A stretch of 64,000 nt of DNA from Macrostomum hystrix (taxonomy: Eukaryota; Platyhelminthes; Macrostomidae), in assembly GCA_950097015.1 (NCBI GenBank), contig CATNEN010000039.1:9766001-9830000 (forward strand). Direction: 5' to 3'. Below the pieces are notes generated by a model. That model made no database searches. It worked only from the letters and a program-made list of their open reading frames with translations, and was not told the origin of the DNA. Below are positions 1 through 12,971 of this stretch, piece by piece. Made by a program: the position numbers and the translations under genes. How positions within the stretch are numbered: position 1 is the first letter of the stretch; each line of letters begins with the position of its first letter.

Positions 1-287
1 CGCATGCATGTCGTTTGAGACTAACATCTCTTTGGAAGGCCTTGTTATTCCTAAATTGATAGAGAAAACATCTAACCGGGTGAATTTATTTACTGCCTTC
101 ACTCTAACAAAACTCAATCCTACCACAGGATAATTATGAATCGAGAGCAATATTCGAATAGGTTCTTTACAATTTAAATGCAGAAAGTAAGCAATTCCTA
201 AACGACTGAAGTTTTTTTCAGTCGATGATTTAAATTCAAGGTATCTTAACTTCTAGAAAGCATCAATACATACTTATCAATTGGATC
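1..287. other. AT-rich leader with no recognisable gene
   Basis: No open frame or recognisable motif was seen. The segment runs directly into degenerate copies of the 25-bp satellite that follows. Confidence 0.5.
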
Positions 288-2220
288 TAAAGGGGGAGAC
301 ATTGTTCGCTGCTAAACGAAACGAGGTGACATTGTTATCTTCTAAAAAAGGAACATTAGTTCGCTGCTAAAGGGGGCATTGCCTGCTGTAGGGAAACTGG
401 TTCTATGTTGCTGCGAGGACATTGGTTCTGTTGCTGGGGAGATATTGGTTCTATGTTGCTAGGGAGATATTTGCTCTATGTTGCTAGGGAGATATTGGTT
501 CTATGTTGCTAGGGAGATATTGGTTCTATGTTGCTGGGGAGATATTGGTTCTATGTTGCTGGGGAGATATTGGTTCTACGAGTATGTTGCTAGGGAGATA
601 TTGGTTCTATGTTGCTAGGGAGATATTGGTTCTATGTTGCTAGGGAGATATTGGTTCTATGTTGCTGGGGAGATATTGGTTCTATGTTGCTAGGGAGATA
701 TTGGTTCTATGTTGCTTGGGAGATATTGGTTCTATGTTGCTGGGGAGATATTGGTTCTACGAGTATGTTGCTAGGGAGATATTGGTTCTATGTTGCTAGG
801 GAGATATTGGTTCTATGTTGCTGGGGAGATATTGGTTCTATGTTGCTGGGGAGATATTGGTTCTATGTTGCTGGGGAGATATTGGTTCTATGTTGCTGGG
901 GAGATATTGGTTCTACGAGTATGTTGCTTGGGAGATATTGGTTCTATGTTGCTGGGGAGATATTGGTTCTATGTTGCTGGGGAGATATTGGTTCTACGAG
1001 TATGTTGCTTGGGAGATATTGGTTCTATGTTGCTGGGGAGATATTGGTTCTATGTTGCTGGGGGGATATTGGTTCTACGAGTATGTTGCTTGGGAGATAT
1101 TGGTTCTATGTTGCTGGGGAGATATTGGTTCTATGTTGCTGGGGGGATATTGGTTCTACGAGTATGTTGCTTGGGAGATATTGGTTCTATGTTGCTGGGG
1201 AGATATTGGTTCTACGAGTATGTTGCTTGGGAGATATTGGTTCTATGTTGCTGGGGAGATATTGGTTCTATGTTGCTGGGGAGATATTGGTTCTATGTTT
1301 CTGGGGAGATATTGGTTCTATGTTGCTGGGGAGATATTGGTTCTATGTTGCTGGGCAGATATTGGTTCTACGAGTATGTTGCTTGGGAGATATTGGTTCT
1401 ATGTTGCTGGGGAGATATTGGTTCTATGTTGCTGGGGGGAAATTGGTTCTACGAGTATGTTGCTTGGGAGATATTGGTTCTATGTTGCTGGGGAGATATT
1501 GGTTCTATGTTGCTGGGGGGATATTGGTTCTACGAGTATGTTGCTTGGGAGATATTGGTTCTATGTTGCTGGGGAGATATTGGTTCTACGAGTATGTTGC
1601 TTGGGAGATATTGGTTCTATGTTGCTTGGGAGATATTGGTTCTATGTTGCTTGGGAGATATTGGTTCTATGTTGCTTGGGAGATATTGGTTCTATGTTGC
1701 TGGGGAGATATTGGTTCTATGTTGCTGGGGAGATATTGGTTCTATGTTGCTGGGCAGATATTGGTTCTACGAGTATGTTGCTTGGGAGATATTGGTTCTA
1801 TGTTGCTGGGGAGATATTGGTTCTATGTTGCTGGGGGGAAATTGGTTCTACGAGTATGTTGCTTGGGAGATATTGGTTCTATGTTGCTGGGGAGATATTG
1901 GTTCTACGAGTATGTTGCTTGGGAGATATTGGTTCTATGTTGCTGGGGAGATATTGGTTCTATGTTGCTGGGGAGATATTGGTTCTACGAGTATGTTGCT
2001 TGGGAGATATTGGTTCTATGTTGCTTGGGAGATATTGGTTCTATGTTGCTGGGGAGATATTGGTTCTACGAGTATGTTGCTTGGGAGATATTGGTTCTAT
2101 GTTGCTGGGGAGATATTGGTTCTATGTTGCTGGGGAGATATTGGTTCTATGTTGCTGGGGAGATATTGGTTCTATGTTGCTTGGGAGATATTGGTTCTAT
2201 GTTGCTGGGGAGACATTAGT
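288..2220. repeat. 25-bp tandem satellite (about 75 units) with a 31-bp variant
   Basis: The core unit reads TATGTTGCTGGGGAGATATT plus TGGTTC, giving a 25-bp period. The first ~120 bp hold degenerate units and the array becomes regular from about 420. Many units carry an extra 6 bp (CGAGTA after TTCTA), giving 31-bp monomers. Single-base variants such as GGGCAGAT recur at 1353 and 1752, about 399 bp apart and followed by the same variant order, so blocks of monomers were duplicated together. All three forward frames stay open for hundreds of codons only because stop-free repeats propagate; there is no sign of a protein. Confidence 0.97.
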
Positions 2221-2284
2221 TTTCCGCTGCTAAAGATTAATTTTTCGTCTGTGCTATGTGTGTTTGCTTACCTGTTTACCGGTT

Positions 2285-3676
2285 AAGGAGATTATGTTTG
2301 GGCCGCCCGGAGTAGGGCTAAAAGGTTAGGAAAGAACTAGATAAATATGCGATTAAACGAAGTCCATTTTCGCTAAAGTGTCGCTGGAGTCCATACAGTT
2401 CAAGCAAGGCGACATTTTACAAGAAATAGCGGCCTCTGTGTCAAACTTTGGAAACCTTACTGAAGATGACAAATGCATATACTCGTACCTAATGATACAA
2501 GAAAGTAGAGTACACAATAATAGGATCTTATTCTTAGGAACTACTTCAAAATCATATGAATTGAAGCGAAGCTGATGAACAATTTTACGCACATCATATG
2601 ACTCGTCTTCGGCGTACATTTGCTCGATGTTCAAATGAATTAGTAAGAAAAGTAAAATGAACGATAGTCAATCATCAATTGCAGAGTCTTGAAATCACGA
2701 CTCAAAACAGGCTCTCAAAGACACAAAACCCGAAACAACTACTCGTAGTATGCATGTCGAGTTTGACCATTTGTTTTGTGGTTTGGTGATTTAAATGAAA
2801 GTATGGAGAACGGTGCAGAATGTCAGGTGTGGTATATTTACGTATAAACTATGTTACTCCGACAATAAAATATGATTAAGTTCATGAACTAACTCTTGTT
2901 GTTTGAAAAAGCATCAGTGTTGGCTTATTAACAAATACAGGCGTCAGTCAAGTCAAATCAAAGTCACACAAGACGGCGAATATATTGAAGCTATAAACTC
3001 ACTCAGGTCGCTTTCAAACTTTTCCTCGTCCAGACCTCACCTGCTACATCATCTCAGGTGAATTGCAAGAAAAACAGCACCTGCGCAAACACCGAGGCGG
3101 GCCGGGAAGACTTGGGTGAATGCCACCACCCCAATCCTGGCCCTTGGCAACTATTGGCTCACCGCACGCACACTTTGCTCGCTCGTGTCCTACCTGGCTC
3201 TGTACTCAACATTCACCAGCTCATTCCCTCCATTGTGACAGCCTTTTATGCAAAACCTAATCCCCTTCCCCTAATCTCCATTTCATTCCCGTTTCCCGGT
3301 AATATTTCTCCCCGCGGCTTGCAAGCCCATCTGAGCGCCGAAGCATTTCTCCTCGTCGCCAAAAAATTCTGCAGAACAGTTTTTACCAGCGAGACTCAAG
3401 GAGGCGCTCCGGCAATTGCCGTCCCCCGCTAATATAGAGTTTCAAGCAGTTGTCGCCTAGGCAACCGCAGCAAAGTCCTCTACTTGGTGGCTGACTTGCG
3501 AAGGAGAACAGTGAGCTGGATAGCGAATTTCATTGATCCTAAGACAGGCATCGGGACATCTCCGCTGCAAGCATTCAAAGCTTCAGCCAGGCCTGGCCCT
3601 GCTAAAGCAACAAGCCAATTTCAATACAGAGCACCTGTGCGTCGCGAGTAACGAGTAGGCAGCCCTCGCTGGCGGC
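2285..3676. other. Spacer between satellite and EAG channel gene
   Basis: Mostly AT-rich sequence. Small overlapping frames of 65 codons (+, from 2378) and 93 codons (-, from 2634) have no recognisable domain and lie antisense to each other. A 124-codon forward frame from 3058 resembles no family I know. The last few hundred bases must contain the promoter and 5' UTR of the channel gene, but no convincing TATA box was found. Confidence 0.4.
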
Positions 3677-6600
3677 ATGTCTGGCTCGCGCAGGGGCCTT
3701 GTAGCCCCGCAGAACACCTTTCTAGACAACATTGTGCGCCAATGCAATGGGCAGCGTGAGTAGAATTCTTGGCTAGAAATGACGGAATTTGAAACATTCT
3801 TGAGTCTTTTAAGGTTCGGACTTCTGACCGAGACGTCGGACCCCAATGGAAACAGCTTTTGGCCTTAGTAATTAATTATTCTCTAGCGCTTCAGTTTAAC
3901 CAGCTCTAAAATGGGTATCAGCGTCAGCTGAGGCAGAAATTTCGGTCAGTGGGTGTGGCGTCCTCTTCAGTCCTCGGACTGAACAGCTGTACACAGCATT
4001 TCAAAGCGTCGAGCATTAGCTGTGACTGCCACCTTCTGAACATCTAGCCTAGCTTTCCCCCTCTTCTGGCCACTTTAGTATTGCTTTAGTATTGTTTTTG
4101 TTGTTTTTGTGTTTTCTATATTTCCATATTCTACTTTCAGACAGCAGCTTCCTGCTGGCCAACGCCAGGGTGGTTGACTATCCCATTGTGTACTGCAACG
4201 ACGGCTTCTCCAAGTTGTCAGGCTACAGCCGCGCTGAAGTGATGCAGAAGTCCAGCAGCTGCAACTTCATGTACGGAGAGCACACGGACCCAGATTCCAT
4301 TCAGAGGATTGACTCCAGCATGGAGAACTGCGAGCCAGAGCAGCAGGAGATCCTACTGTACAAGAAGAACAGTGAGTTCTCACCTAGGGCTCCACTCCAT
4401 GCAGCGAAAGTTGGCCATAAGTTCTTCATAATATTTTAAAGCATCAGTACCAAAGCAAGGTTTTAAAGGTTTGGATTCCAAACTTATCTAATCCAAAAGG
4501 CACATTAATCTCATCCGGGTGCACCTGCATAAGTTGAAAAATCAAGAGCAAGACTTTATAGAATTTAATAAGAGTTGAATCGTGTTGCAACATGTCCCTG
4601 CGCTCCAATCCAGGACTCCAGATGAGACTAACATAAATTTGGGGCGCCGCTAAATTAGATTTCCAGTTCAAATAGTCACGAGATATTTATTCCTGATCCT
4701 TTGAAATCCTCAGAGACTCCGCTATGGCTGTTGATGTACATTGCGCCAATTAGAAATGAGAAGGACGCAGTGATCCTGTTTCTGGTCACCTTTCGTGACA
4801 TCACAGCGCTGAAGCAGCCGCTGGAGGAAGAAGAAGCGGCACAGAAGACTAGCCAAGCAGTGGGTGAGTGACGGGGCACGATACAAAGGACCTCTCGCTG
4901 GAACTTATCTCCAAAATCTCTCAAGCCTTGGTTAACGACGCGCTCTAATCGCAGTCTATACTCGTATATTCCCCCACAGGCCTGAGCAAGTTCGCTAGAC
5001 TGGCCCGGTCAGTAAATCGGAACAGAACAGTGATGGTGCAGATGGCGAACTTGCCTAACTCCAGAATCGACGATCCGCGATTCGACCAGATGGGATCTGT
5101 GAGTCCATGCGCTGGCAACAGTCATAGTTCAATCTTAACACTATAAAGACCTCGCTATTCCCCCTGAGGAAATACTACGGGTATTTCAAATACCCACTGC
5201 CTACTTCACAATGGCTCCCAAACCGAATGACCGATTTTCGTGAAAGTCCACCACATGGATCAGACCTTTCCGCCCTACACGATGAATCAACTTTCCAAGC
5301 CGTCCGACGTCAGCATCGTCGAGATATTCAGCGATTCTTGTCGAAGACCCTGGTGTCAAGGACATAGCAACTAACATAGCAATGTATAACCTGTTTTGAA
5401 AATCCATTGGTTCAAAAGTTTATAAATTAACAATATAGTCAATATAATACAGTCCAAAATAATAGCCGACATGGTTACGCTCGTACATGATAAAATATTT
5501 TACTATATTGGTGGTTCGCCACCAAACACCCCGCCGATAATCGTTGAATATACCGACGATGCCGATGTTTTGTGATCCTGGAAGTTGTCTCATTAGATAG
5601 AGCAGAAAAATCTAGCCCGTGTTCTTGATTTTCATGGCGATTGGTTGAATATTTTGAGAGATGCAGTAAAAAAGAAAAATGTGGGTATATGAAATACCCC
5701 ACGGTGGTCATTCTCACTGTTAATTGATCTATTGACGCAGGCTCGCACTTGAGAGCTCTTGATAACAGCACGAACAATAACGTGTCCTAAACAATCTACA
5801 GTCAGTCTATTTACAGTCTGAACATTTTTTATAATCTGATCTTATATGATCTATGATGATGCTGGGCTGTCTCGTTCAGGACGTTCAGGACTTCTGCTTG
5901 CGTTCTTGGTCATCCTGGTACTTGACCGGGTGGCACAAACTGCTTCTACTTCTGACGATGAGGATTTTTCTGTGGCGGCGGCCAGTTACTAAAGGTTGAC
6001 CATTCATATCGAGGGCCCTTTGAAAGTAGGACAAGCTGGTTGGCGTCTTAGCGAGTGTCAGTCTGATGGTCGAAAATAACTTGACGCTGACGGACTCGCT
6101 TGAACACTAAGTCGACGCAACTCAGCGCTCAGTTTTCCGATTGGGCGATGAGCGCGGAAACCAATGCTTCAATCTGATCAACGCGTTATCCAAACCGTTC
6201 AAAAGCTACCGCTCAAAAGCTACTCTGTGACGCTGCTATTTAACGCCTGACTACGTATATTATTAATACGAACATTTAAAAAATGATCACAGTAACCGCT
6301 TAAGAAAAAAGTTCAGGTAGTGAGGAAGCAGTCCTGAACTGATGGTGTCCTTCCCATGCTCCGGTTGGCGAAGAGAAGGTTGCATGAGTCAGCTTTGCAG
6401 TTGGCTAAGCAATTAGCAGGTGTGTTGTCGGTGAGCGGGAGTCAGATTCTGCATGGGCAGGTATAGGCGCTGGGCAGACTTGCGAAAGTGCGCATGCTCA
6501 TTCGGACTGCAGGAAGAGTCGCTGCCTGCTCATTAACAGGCTCGCTCAGTGCGCGCCGCGGCGAATTCGACACGGTCATTGCGGGGCGTTCCTCTTCCGT

Positions 6601-9600
6601 CGCGAGGCCGTTGGAGTCGGACTATAGCACTGATAATTATCCTGGGCAGAAGCAGCAGACGTTCTAATGAATTTCGTCCCTTTATTATTAGAGCCCGAGC
6701 CCACCTTTCGCAGCTATGGCCAAGCAAAAATCAAATTTGCTGTCCCTACTTCCGCCCGGTCCGTGATCATTCATTTGACTGCGGCATAATCGGTTCGCCC
6801 CTTTTCGCTTGCTTGCGCCTGTCCTGTAGCATCCGTGTTTACGTCACAGACTGTGCAGAAAATAGACTGCGCGTGTACTTAGACTCACTTAGGCTCACAA
6901 ACTGGCGATGGGAAAAATGATCCCACTCCACTACCATCGCGACCGATCGATATGGTATGTTGGAGAAGTATTCCAGGAATTCTCTCACCTCAGTACGGGC
7001 CCAAATTTTATGCAGGAGAGAAATATTCCACTCAAAAGACAAAAGTACTGGCTTGGAGCAATGGTGCAAGTTCTCCGAAGTAACTAAACAAAGCCCGAAA
7101 AAGGGTTTTCTTGTGGGTTTTTCGAAATTTCTGTCTGTTCCATTGGAGATTAGTACAAAAAACTATTTAGGCTATGATTGGTAGCTCCTCTATAGTAAAA
7201 GAGGTTCAACTATTTTAAATAATATGTTGACACCATTGGAACATCAATCGTGTAGTTTTCGGTGACTGGAATGCGTAAATTGCCGAAACACATTCCAGGC
7301 GACATCTTTGAACTCCGACCTGCTGCCGCAGTACAAACAAGAAGCGCCCAAGACACCGCCGCATATTATCCTTCATTATTCGGCATTCAAAACCATTTGG
7401 GACTGGCTCATTCTGTTATTTACTGGCTACACGGCTGTCATGGTGCCATTCAACGTTGCGTTCAAGAACAAATCGATGGACGATGTGTCCTTTATCGTCC
7501 TCGACAGCATTGTTGACGTTATATTTTTCGTTGATATTGTACTTAACTTTCATACAACATTCGTTGGACCAAACGGAGAGGTGATCTCTGACCCATCTAT
7601 AATTCGGGTGAACTATTTGAAAGGCTGGTTCGTCATTGACCTGCTCTCCTGCCTGCCTTATGACGTTTTCAACGCTTTTCAGCCGGAATCTACTGACGTA
7701 AGTGACTTTTTACAAGTAATTTGCATTTAGAAGAATGACAAAGATATTTATAAAATCACTTGCGCACTTAAATAGAAGGACGCGAGACTCGCGATTCATA
7801 GAAAAATATATCTTGAAGGGTCGATTTTAAGCGAAAATGCAATGAGATCACTAATATATGCTTGTATAGGCACGTCATGAAAGACACCAAAATATTTACT
7901 GATGGCTATTAACTCGAACTACGCGCTAGTTATCTCCTATTTCATACAAAATTGCATTTCTTATGTCTTTTAAAGGAAAAAGCACAGCTTGTGAATGTGA
8001 TTTGGCTAAAGACAAAATTTGGCTAAAGTAGAAAAGTCCTACTAAAAATGCACAAAAGTCATTGAAATTCAAATCAATAAAAAACCTGCCATGTATCACG
8101 TATCGCCTTTGACAATCTAAAATGGAGTTTATACTAACCAATTTTCGTCTTTGGTAATGTGAGCTATTGGCTGCGGCGATCGATGCCTAGGCTTATAAAA
8201 ACCAGTCATTTCCTAACTGATTGTCTGAATTTCCATTTATAGTGTCAAAAGCGATACTAAAAGCTATAATGCCATGAATGTGTGAATAAATTTCAAGAAA
8301 AAGAGGCCAACTCTAACTCCTCAATATTTTTTTTCGTTTTGAATTTGGACTTTAACTAACAATTATTCTGACGAATCGAGAGTTTCAGATCCCGCTTCTT
8401 TAGTCCTTAAAGCACCATAAAAAGTTATTGCAATGGACAAATACCTTCTGTAACCATTGCTCAGGGCGGAATAAGTAGTTTGTTCAGCGCGTTGAAAGTA
8501 GTCAGGCTGTTGAGAATCGGCAGAGTGGCGCGCAAGGTGGACCAGTACCTGGAATATGGCGCCGCCCTACTCATTCTGATGATTTGCGGGTTCGTGCTGC
8601 TGGCGCATTGGATGGCCTGCATCTGGTACACCATCGGCCTGCGCGACCTGGACCTGGAGATCTGGTACGGCTGGATTCCCAGGCTGGCCAATGACTCAAA
8701 CCATCCGCTCAACTGGACCAAGGCTAACTATGCGGCCAACCTGCCGGACAAGTCGATGGCCTATCTCACCTCCTTGTACTTTACGCTCTCCCTGCTCACC
8801 ACCATAGGCTTCGGCAACGTAGCCGCCTATACAGAAGGAGAGAAGGCTGTAGTTGTGGTGTTCATGCTATTTGGATGTGAGCTGCCGTTTTGTCCTCCCT
8901 TTCGCAACTAGTTCGTCTTATTTTTGTTGCTAATAATGGAAACATTTTTCTTTTACTATGGATGGGATTTCCTTTGACTCATAGGCGAGTCCCTACAGAG
9001 CGTGAAAATTCAGTGTGCCTCGTCACCAGCCCAGTCACTGCCAGTTAAAAAAACCCGCCGACTCATTAGGACTTGGAAAGAGCTCTAGTTCATAGGGGAA
9101 TGATGAAACGCACAAAGGATCAAGAAGCTAGAATACTACAAAATGCCCACCGAGCTTCTTAGTTATCTTATTCTCGTCTGTTCACTTCGACTAAAAGACT
9201 GCTCGGTGCCGAGTCCTTCTCACTCAGGGCCGATCACCCCCGCATCCTGCACTGCTCCCTTGTCTACTCTTCTTTTCTTCCTATCGGGGCATGTCCCCGA
9301 TTACATGTCCGCGTCGCATGAAGGTATGAACGGCTGCCTCTTCCTAGCCTTTGCAGATTTCTATCCCCGCGCTCAGGTTGTCGGTATGCACGGCATAAAG
9401 GAAAGGGAGACAGACAGAAAAGAGATAGTTGAATGAGCAGCGCGTGTAGAAAGGAGAGTGCAGAGTATAGCGGCGAGCACTTCATGTTGCCTGACAATAT
9501 CCGCATTCCTACTCAAAGTGCGCTGCGTCGCTAAGGGATTGGCTTATTGGGAGAGGAGATTCTCCGTGGGCCTTATTGCCGAGATGGGTTGCATAGATAG

Positions 9601-12314
9601 GAAGCGAGCAAAAAACGTACATTATCGGGCTTGTGGCATCCGCCCGGATGGCTCGAGTTGCACTGGGCTGGGCTCTGATGCTACAGATCCACATCCTTGC
9701 CCCCCAACCAAGTCGATGGGTAGCTAAATGAGGAGGAGGTTTTCAAAATCGACATGATTGATCGACATCGGTGCAACATTCGTGTTAGCTAATATGATGC
9801 ATTCATTCATTTTTTCTTGAACTGGTCCAATTTACCCATATTTCAGCACTGGCTTACGCCACAATTTTCGGCAATGTGACGACAATTTTCCAGCAGATGT
9901 ACGCCACCCGCGCCCGCTACCATGAGATGATGAATAGCATCAAAGAGTTCATGAAGATTCACGACGTGCCGAGAGAACTGGGCGAGCGGGTCATGGACTA
10001 TGTAACTTCATCCTGGGCCATCACCAAAGGCATCGACACTACCAAGGTAAAGAAGGCCTTGACTAAAAGAAACATTAAAGTCAGAGTCGGGTTACGCACT
10101 AATTACCATTAAATTAATCACCAACACGAACGTCAAGATCTTGCAATTGTGCTTTCTTAGGTATTTAGTCTATCAAACCATATTATTTTATTATTATAAT
10201 TATAATGAATAATAAGTACAGGCATTATATGTGCGCTGGCTCATCAACCACTGTTATTTGACCCATTAAACCAAACAAAAGGCGATTTCGCTCGTTCCGC
10301 TGACTCCTAAACACACTCGTACAAGGATGTACATCTGTCCTGACTTTGTCTTTGCCAGACGGAGTCACTGAGCATAGATTGTCACTGAAATTTGCGCGTG
10401 GGCCCTCAAAGCGTTATAGTTACACGGAAAGCCCGTCTCCTTCTCTTCGCGGCATCGCCCCCCTCAAGTATGTGCCTTTCCTGCAGATTCGAGCTCAGGG
10501 ATCTTGGTGCTAGTCGTCAACACGATAACCACTCCGCCAATCACCACCCTAGATCGCTGTAGCAGAAAAGTAATCAAAATGATGTACGAATGCACGCTCC
10601 TACACTATGACCCTGCATGCAGGTGTTAAACTACTGCCCGAAGGATATGAAGGCGGACTTAAGCGTGCATCTCAATCGCAAGGTTTTTAACGAGCACCCA
10701 GCGTTTAGACTGGCCTCAGACGGCTGCCTCCGCTCTCTGGCGATGAACTTCAGCACGGTGCACACTGCTCCGGGCGACCTGATTTTCCATCAGGGCGAGA
10801 GTCTTGACCAGCTCTGCTTCGTCGTGTCTGGCTCACTGGAGGTCATTCAAGACGACGAGGTCGTTGCTATATTAGGTGAGAAACATCGAGCAAAATTTTA
10901 TTTATTTATTATTTTTATCGATTGAATATTCTTACCGCAGGAAAGGGAGACGTCTTTGGTGACATTTTTTGGCGCGAAACCACGCTGGGTCAGTCGGCCG
11001 CAAGCGCAAGGGCCCTGACCTACTGCGACCTGCATTGCATCAAGCGCGACAGCTTGCTGGAGGTGCTGAACTTCTATCAGGCATTCTCCAACTCGTTTGC
11101 TCGAAACCTAGTGCTCACATACAATATGAGGCATCGGGTAACTATTTTTTCAAGTAGTTGGCCTTGAATTTCACAGAAACCCAAGCTCTAACTGAAATGA
11201 ACGAGACAACTCATCCCCACCCGCACAGATCGTTTTTCGTAAAATTTCCGACGTCAGACGAGAGCGCGAACTTGCCGAAAAGCGGAAATTCGAGGCGCCA
11301 CTGTCAGAGCTCAGCACGGACCACCCCGTGCGCAAGCTGATTTCCCGGTTTAAAAAAGCTTCTGAAGTGACTGCAATCAAGCCCAACGGGGTGCTGCCTT
11401 CAGCGGACTCCGGAGCGAATGCTACCTCCGCAACATCCGCGGCTGCTGCTGCGAGTGGCACAGAGGCGACTGGTGGATCTTCCATGCAAGTCGCAGCCTC
11501 GGCTAAAAACGGAGGCAGCATCGGTGGTGGTGGCGGTGGCAAGTGGGGCAGGCTTTTCGGTCGGGCCTCGCACGACACCCAGCCTCAACCGCAGCTTCCC
11601 GCACCAGTGGAGACTGCAACAGAAGCCCCGAAGACGCCATTGTCGGCATCCGGTGCTTTGGGAGGCAGCGGAGGAAGCGGAGGTGGCAGCGCTGGCGCAA
11701 GCGGCAACAGCGGCGGGCGTTTTTCATTAGTGAAATTCAGCAAGCCAGAGCCGATTGCAGAAGTTGACGAAAGTCTTGCTGCGAAAAAGCCGGTTTCTAC
11801 GGTGAAAGCCGATTCGTTGACGGATTTTAACCAGCTGCAGGAATCGCTGCATTCGATGCGGAAGGAGATGCAGCAGGAGATTGGCGTTCTGGGAGGAAAA
11901 CTGGTCCAGATCGAAGATCAGCTGAATATCCTCCTGTCTGCTCTTCATCTGACGGCTCCAGCTTCAGCTAACGTGAAAATCAGCGGGGCGAAGTCCAGCT
12001 TGCCATTGACAGAGAACGTCAGCAGTGTTAGCGGTAGCATCAGTGGAAGCGACAGCGGCGGTAGTGGTAAAGGCAGCAGCTCAACATTCAATACTGTAGC
12101 TTCTTCAAGTTCAAGGCAAAGTCGGATCTCGGATATTGCTAAGGCGACAGCAGCCTCAGCCACTGAGGCGTCGCAGGTACGGCAGCTAGCCGCAGGGTCT
12201 AGCGAAGCGCCCTCCAGTAGCAGCGGCGGTGGCAGCAGCAGCTCGGCGGAAGAGTCTTCTAGCAGTATCGCTGAAGATATCAGACATAAAATGAATGACC
12301 TAGATATGCTTTGA
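3677..12314 (+). CDS. eag: Voltage-gated potassium channel, EAG family (KCNH1/ether-a-go-go type), complete ten-exon gene
   Basis: Predicted exons: 3677-3755, 4141-4371, 4714-4863, 4980-5098, 7299-7697, 8465-8876, 9847-10046, 10623-10875, 10941-11137 and 11229-12314. Phases agree throughout and give 1041 aa. Exon 1 encodes the conserved EAG start ([16 protein letters not shown]), which fixes the ATG. Exons 2-3 encode the PAS domain with [20 protein letters not shown]. Exon 5 holds the S1-S3 segments ([33 protein letters not shown]). Exon 6 has the S4 sensor ([14 protein letters not shown]), S5 and the pore. Exons 7-9 carry S6, the C-linker and the cyclic-nucleotide-binding homology domain ([18 protein letters not shown]). 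Exon 10 is a long Ser/Gly/Ala-rich tail with a coiled coil near residues 880-920, the usual EAG tetramerisation site. The product should be a plasma-membrane, voltage-gated K+ channel tuning excitability. It reads closest to Drosophila eag as I remember it. The filter is TIGFGN rather than the usual SVGFGN. The exon 4 donor is read as GTGTGA because that keeps phase; a GTGAGT lies two bases downstream. Confidence 0.95.
3876..4035 (+). repeat. Partial SINE, family B, in EAG intron 1
   Basis: The stretch aligns by eye with the body of the fuller family B copy near 61570-61735: shared AAATGGGTATCAGCGTCAGC-type core, a GTGGTGTGGC/GTGAGTGTGCC segment, then GGACTGAACAGCTGTACACA. The tRNA-like head is missing. 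Confidence 0.7.
5179..5700. mobile_element. Non-autonomous inverted-repeat (MITE-like) element in EAG intron 4
   Basis: The ends are inverted copies: GGGTATTTCAAATACCCAC at the left, and GTGGGTATATGAAATACCC at the right (its reverse complement differs by about one base). Inside lies a second inverted pair, CGTCGAGATATTCAGCGATT near 5308 and AATCGTTGAATATACCGACG near 5540. A related copy lies in exchanger intron 11 (51669-51957). No coding capacity was seen and no clear target-site duplication was found. Confidence 0.7.
10281..10545 (-). repeat. SINE family A copy (diverged) in EAG intron 7
   Basis: On the minus strand the copy begins with a tRNA-like head (TGGCGGAGTGGTTATCGTG, then a CCTGAGCTCGAATC B-box region). 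It ends in a body matching the full-length copy at 62848, including the segment around GTGTGTTTAGGAGTCAGCGG. It is diverged and has lost the ATT-rich tail. Confidence 0.7.
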
Positions 12315-12965
12315 TCATCTCATTGTTAGGCTTCCTCAGATACTGTCCCTCATAAATTTCTGTCTAATATATTTATTATGGAATTTAGATTATACTATCT
12401 TAACTATCATGCAGGAGACGAAGGACACAAATATTTTTTGTTGCCACCTTAACTGTGTCATTTCCGTTTCTGCCACGTGTCATGTTACATATAGTGTCTC
12501 CAGGCCACGCTAAACTTTCAGTTGCCGGTTCATATTAGAGTTGTGATGTTTGCCTTGCTGTCTGCTACTATACGGGTAGCTCTGCTCCCATCGCGATTTT
12601 TGTCATTCGAATTATTTTTTTCCAGGCAGGACTACTCGTGGCAGATTTACCTCTTACTAATATTGCCACTTCTGCACGACTTCACCCTCTCAATCAAGCC
12701 GAGTTGTTTGAAAATTCAGCGCCTATCCGAGCTTAATTTTTTTTTGTCTGAATCTCACTCAGTATGAGTACGCCATCATCTGTAAAAGCATGACAAATTA
12801 AAAAACATGTCTCCCCTGTCGAGTAAAACAGGGAGAAGCATGTTTATGCTAAAAATGTTCTAATCGAGTACCTCTTTATAGTAATTGTACACCTTCTCTG
12901 TAGTGTGAAGCAGCAGCTATGCCTATTAGAAGCTACTATATTTTGCTAACTGCTATTATAATGCA

Positions 12966-12971
12966 AATAAA
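12966..12971 (+). terminator. Candidate polyadenylation signal of the EAG gene
   Basis: AATAAA occurs about 650 bases after the EAG stop codon in AT-rich sequence. No nearer canonical hexamer was seen, but variants such as AATATA near 12368 could serve instead. Confidence 0.3.

Noticed and set aside
609-2286. Three overlapping forward frames of 470-540 codons in the 25-bp satellite
   Set aside because: All three frames are open at once and encode the same cyclic peptide; this follows from a stop-free repeat whose length is not a multiple of three.
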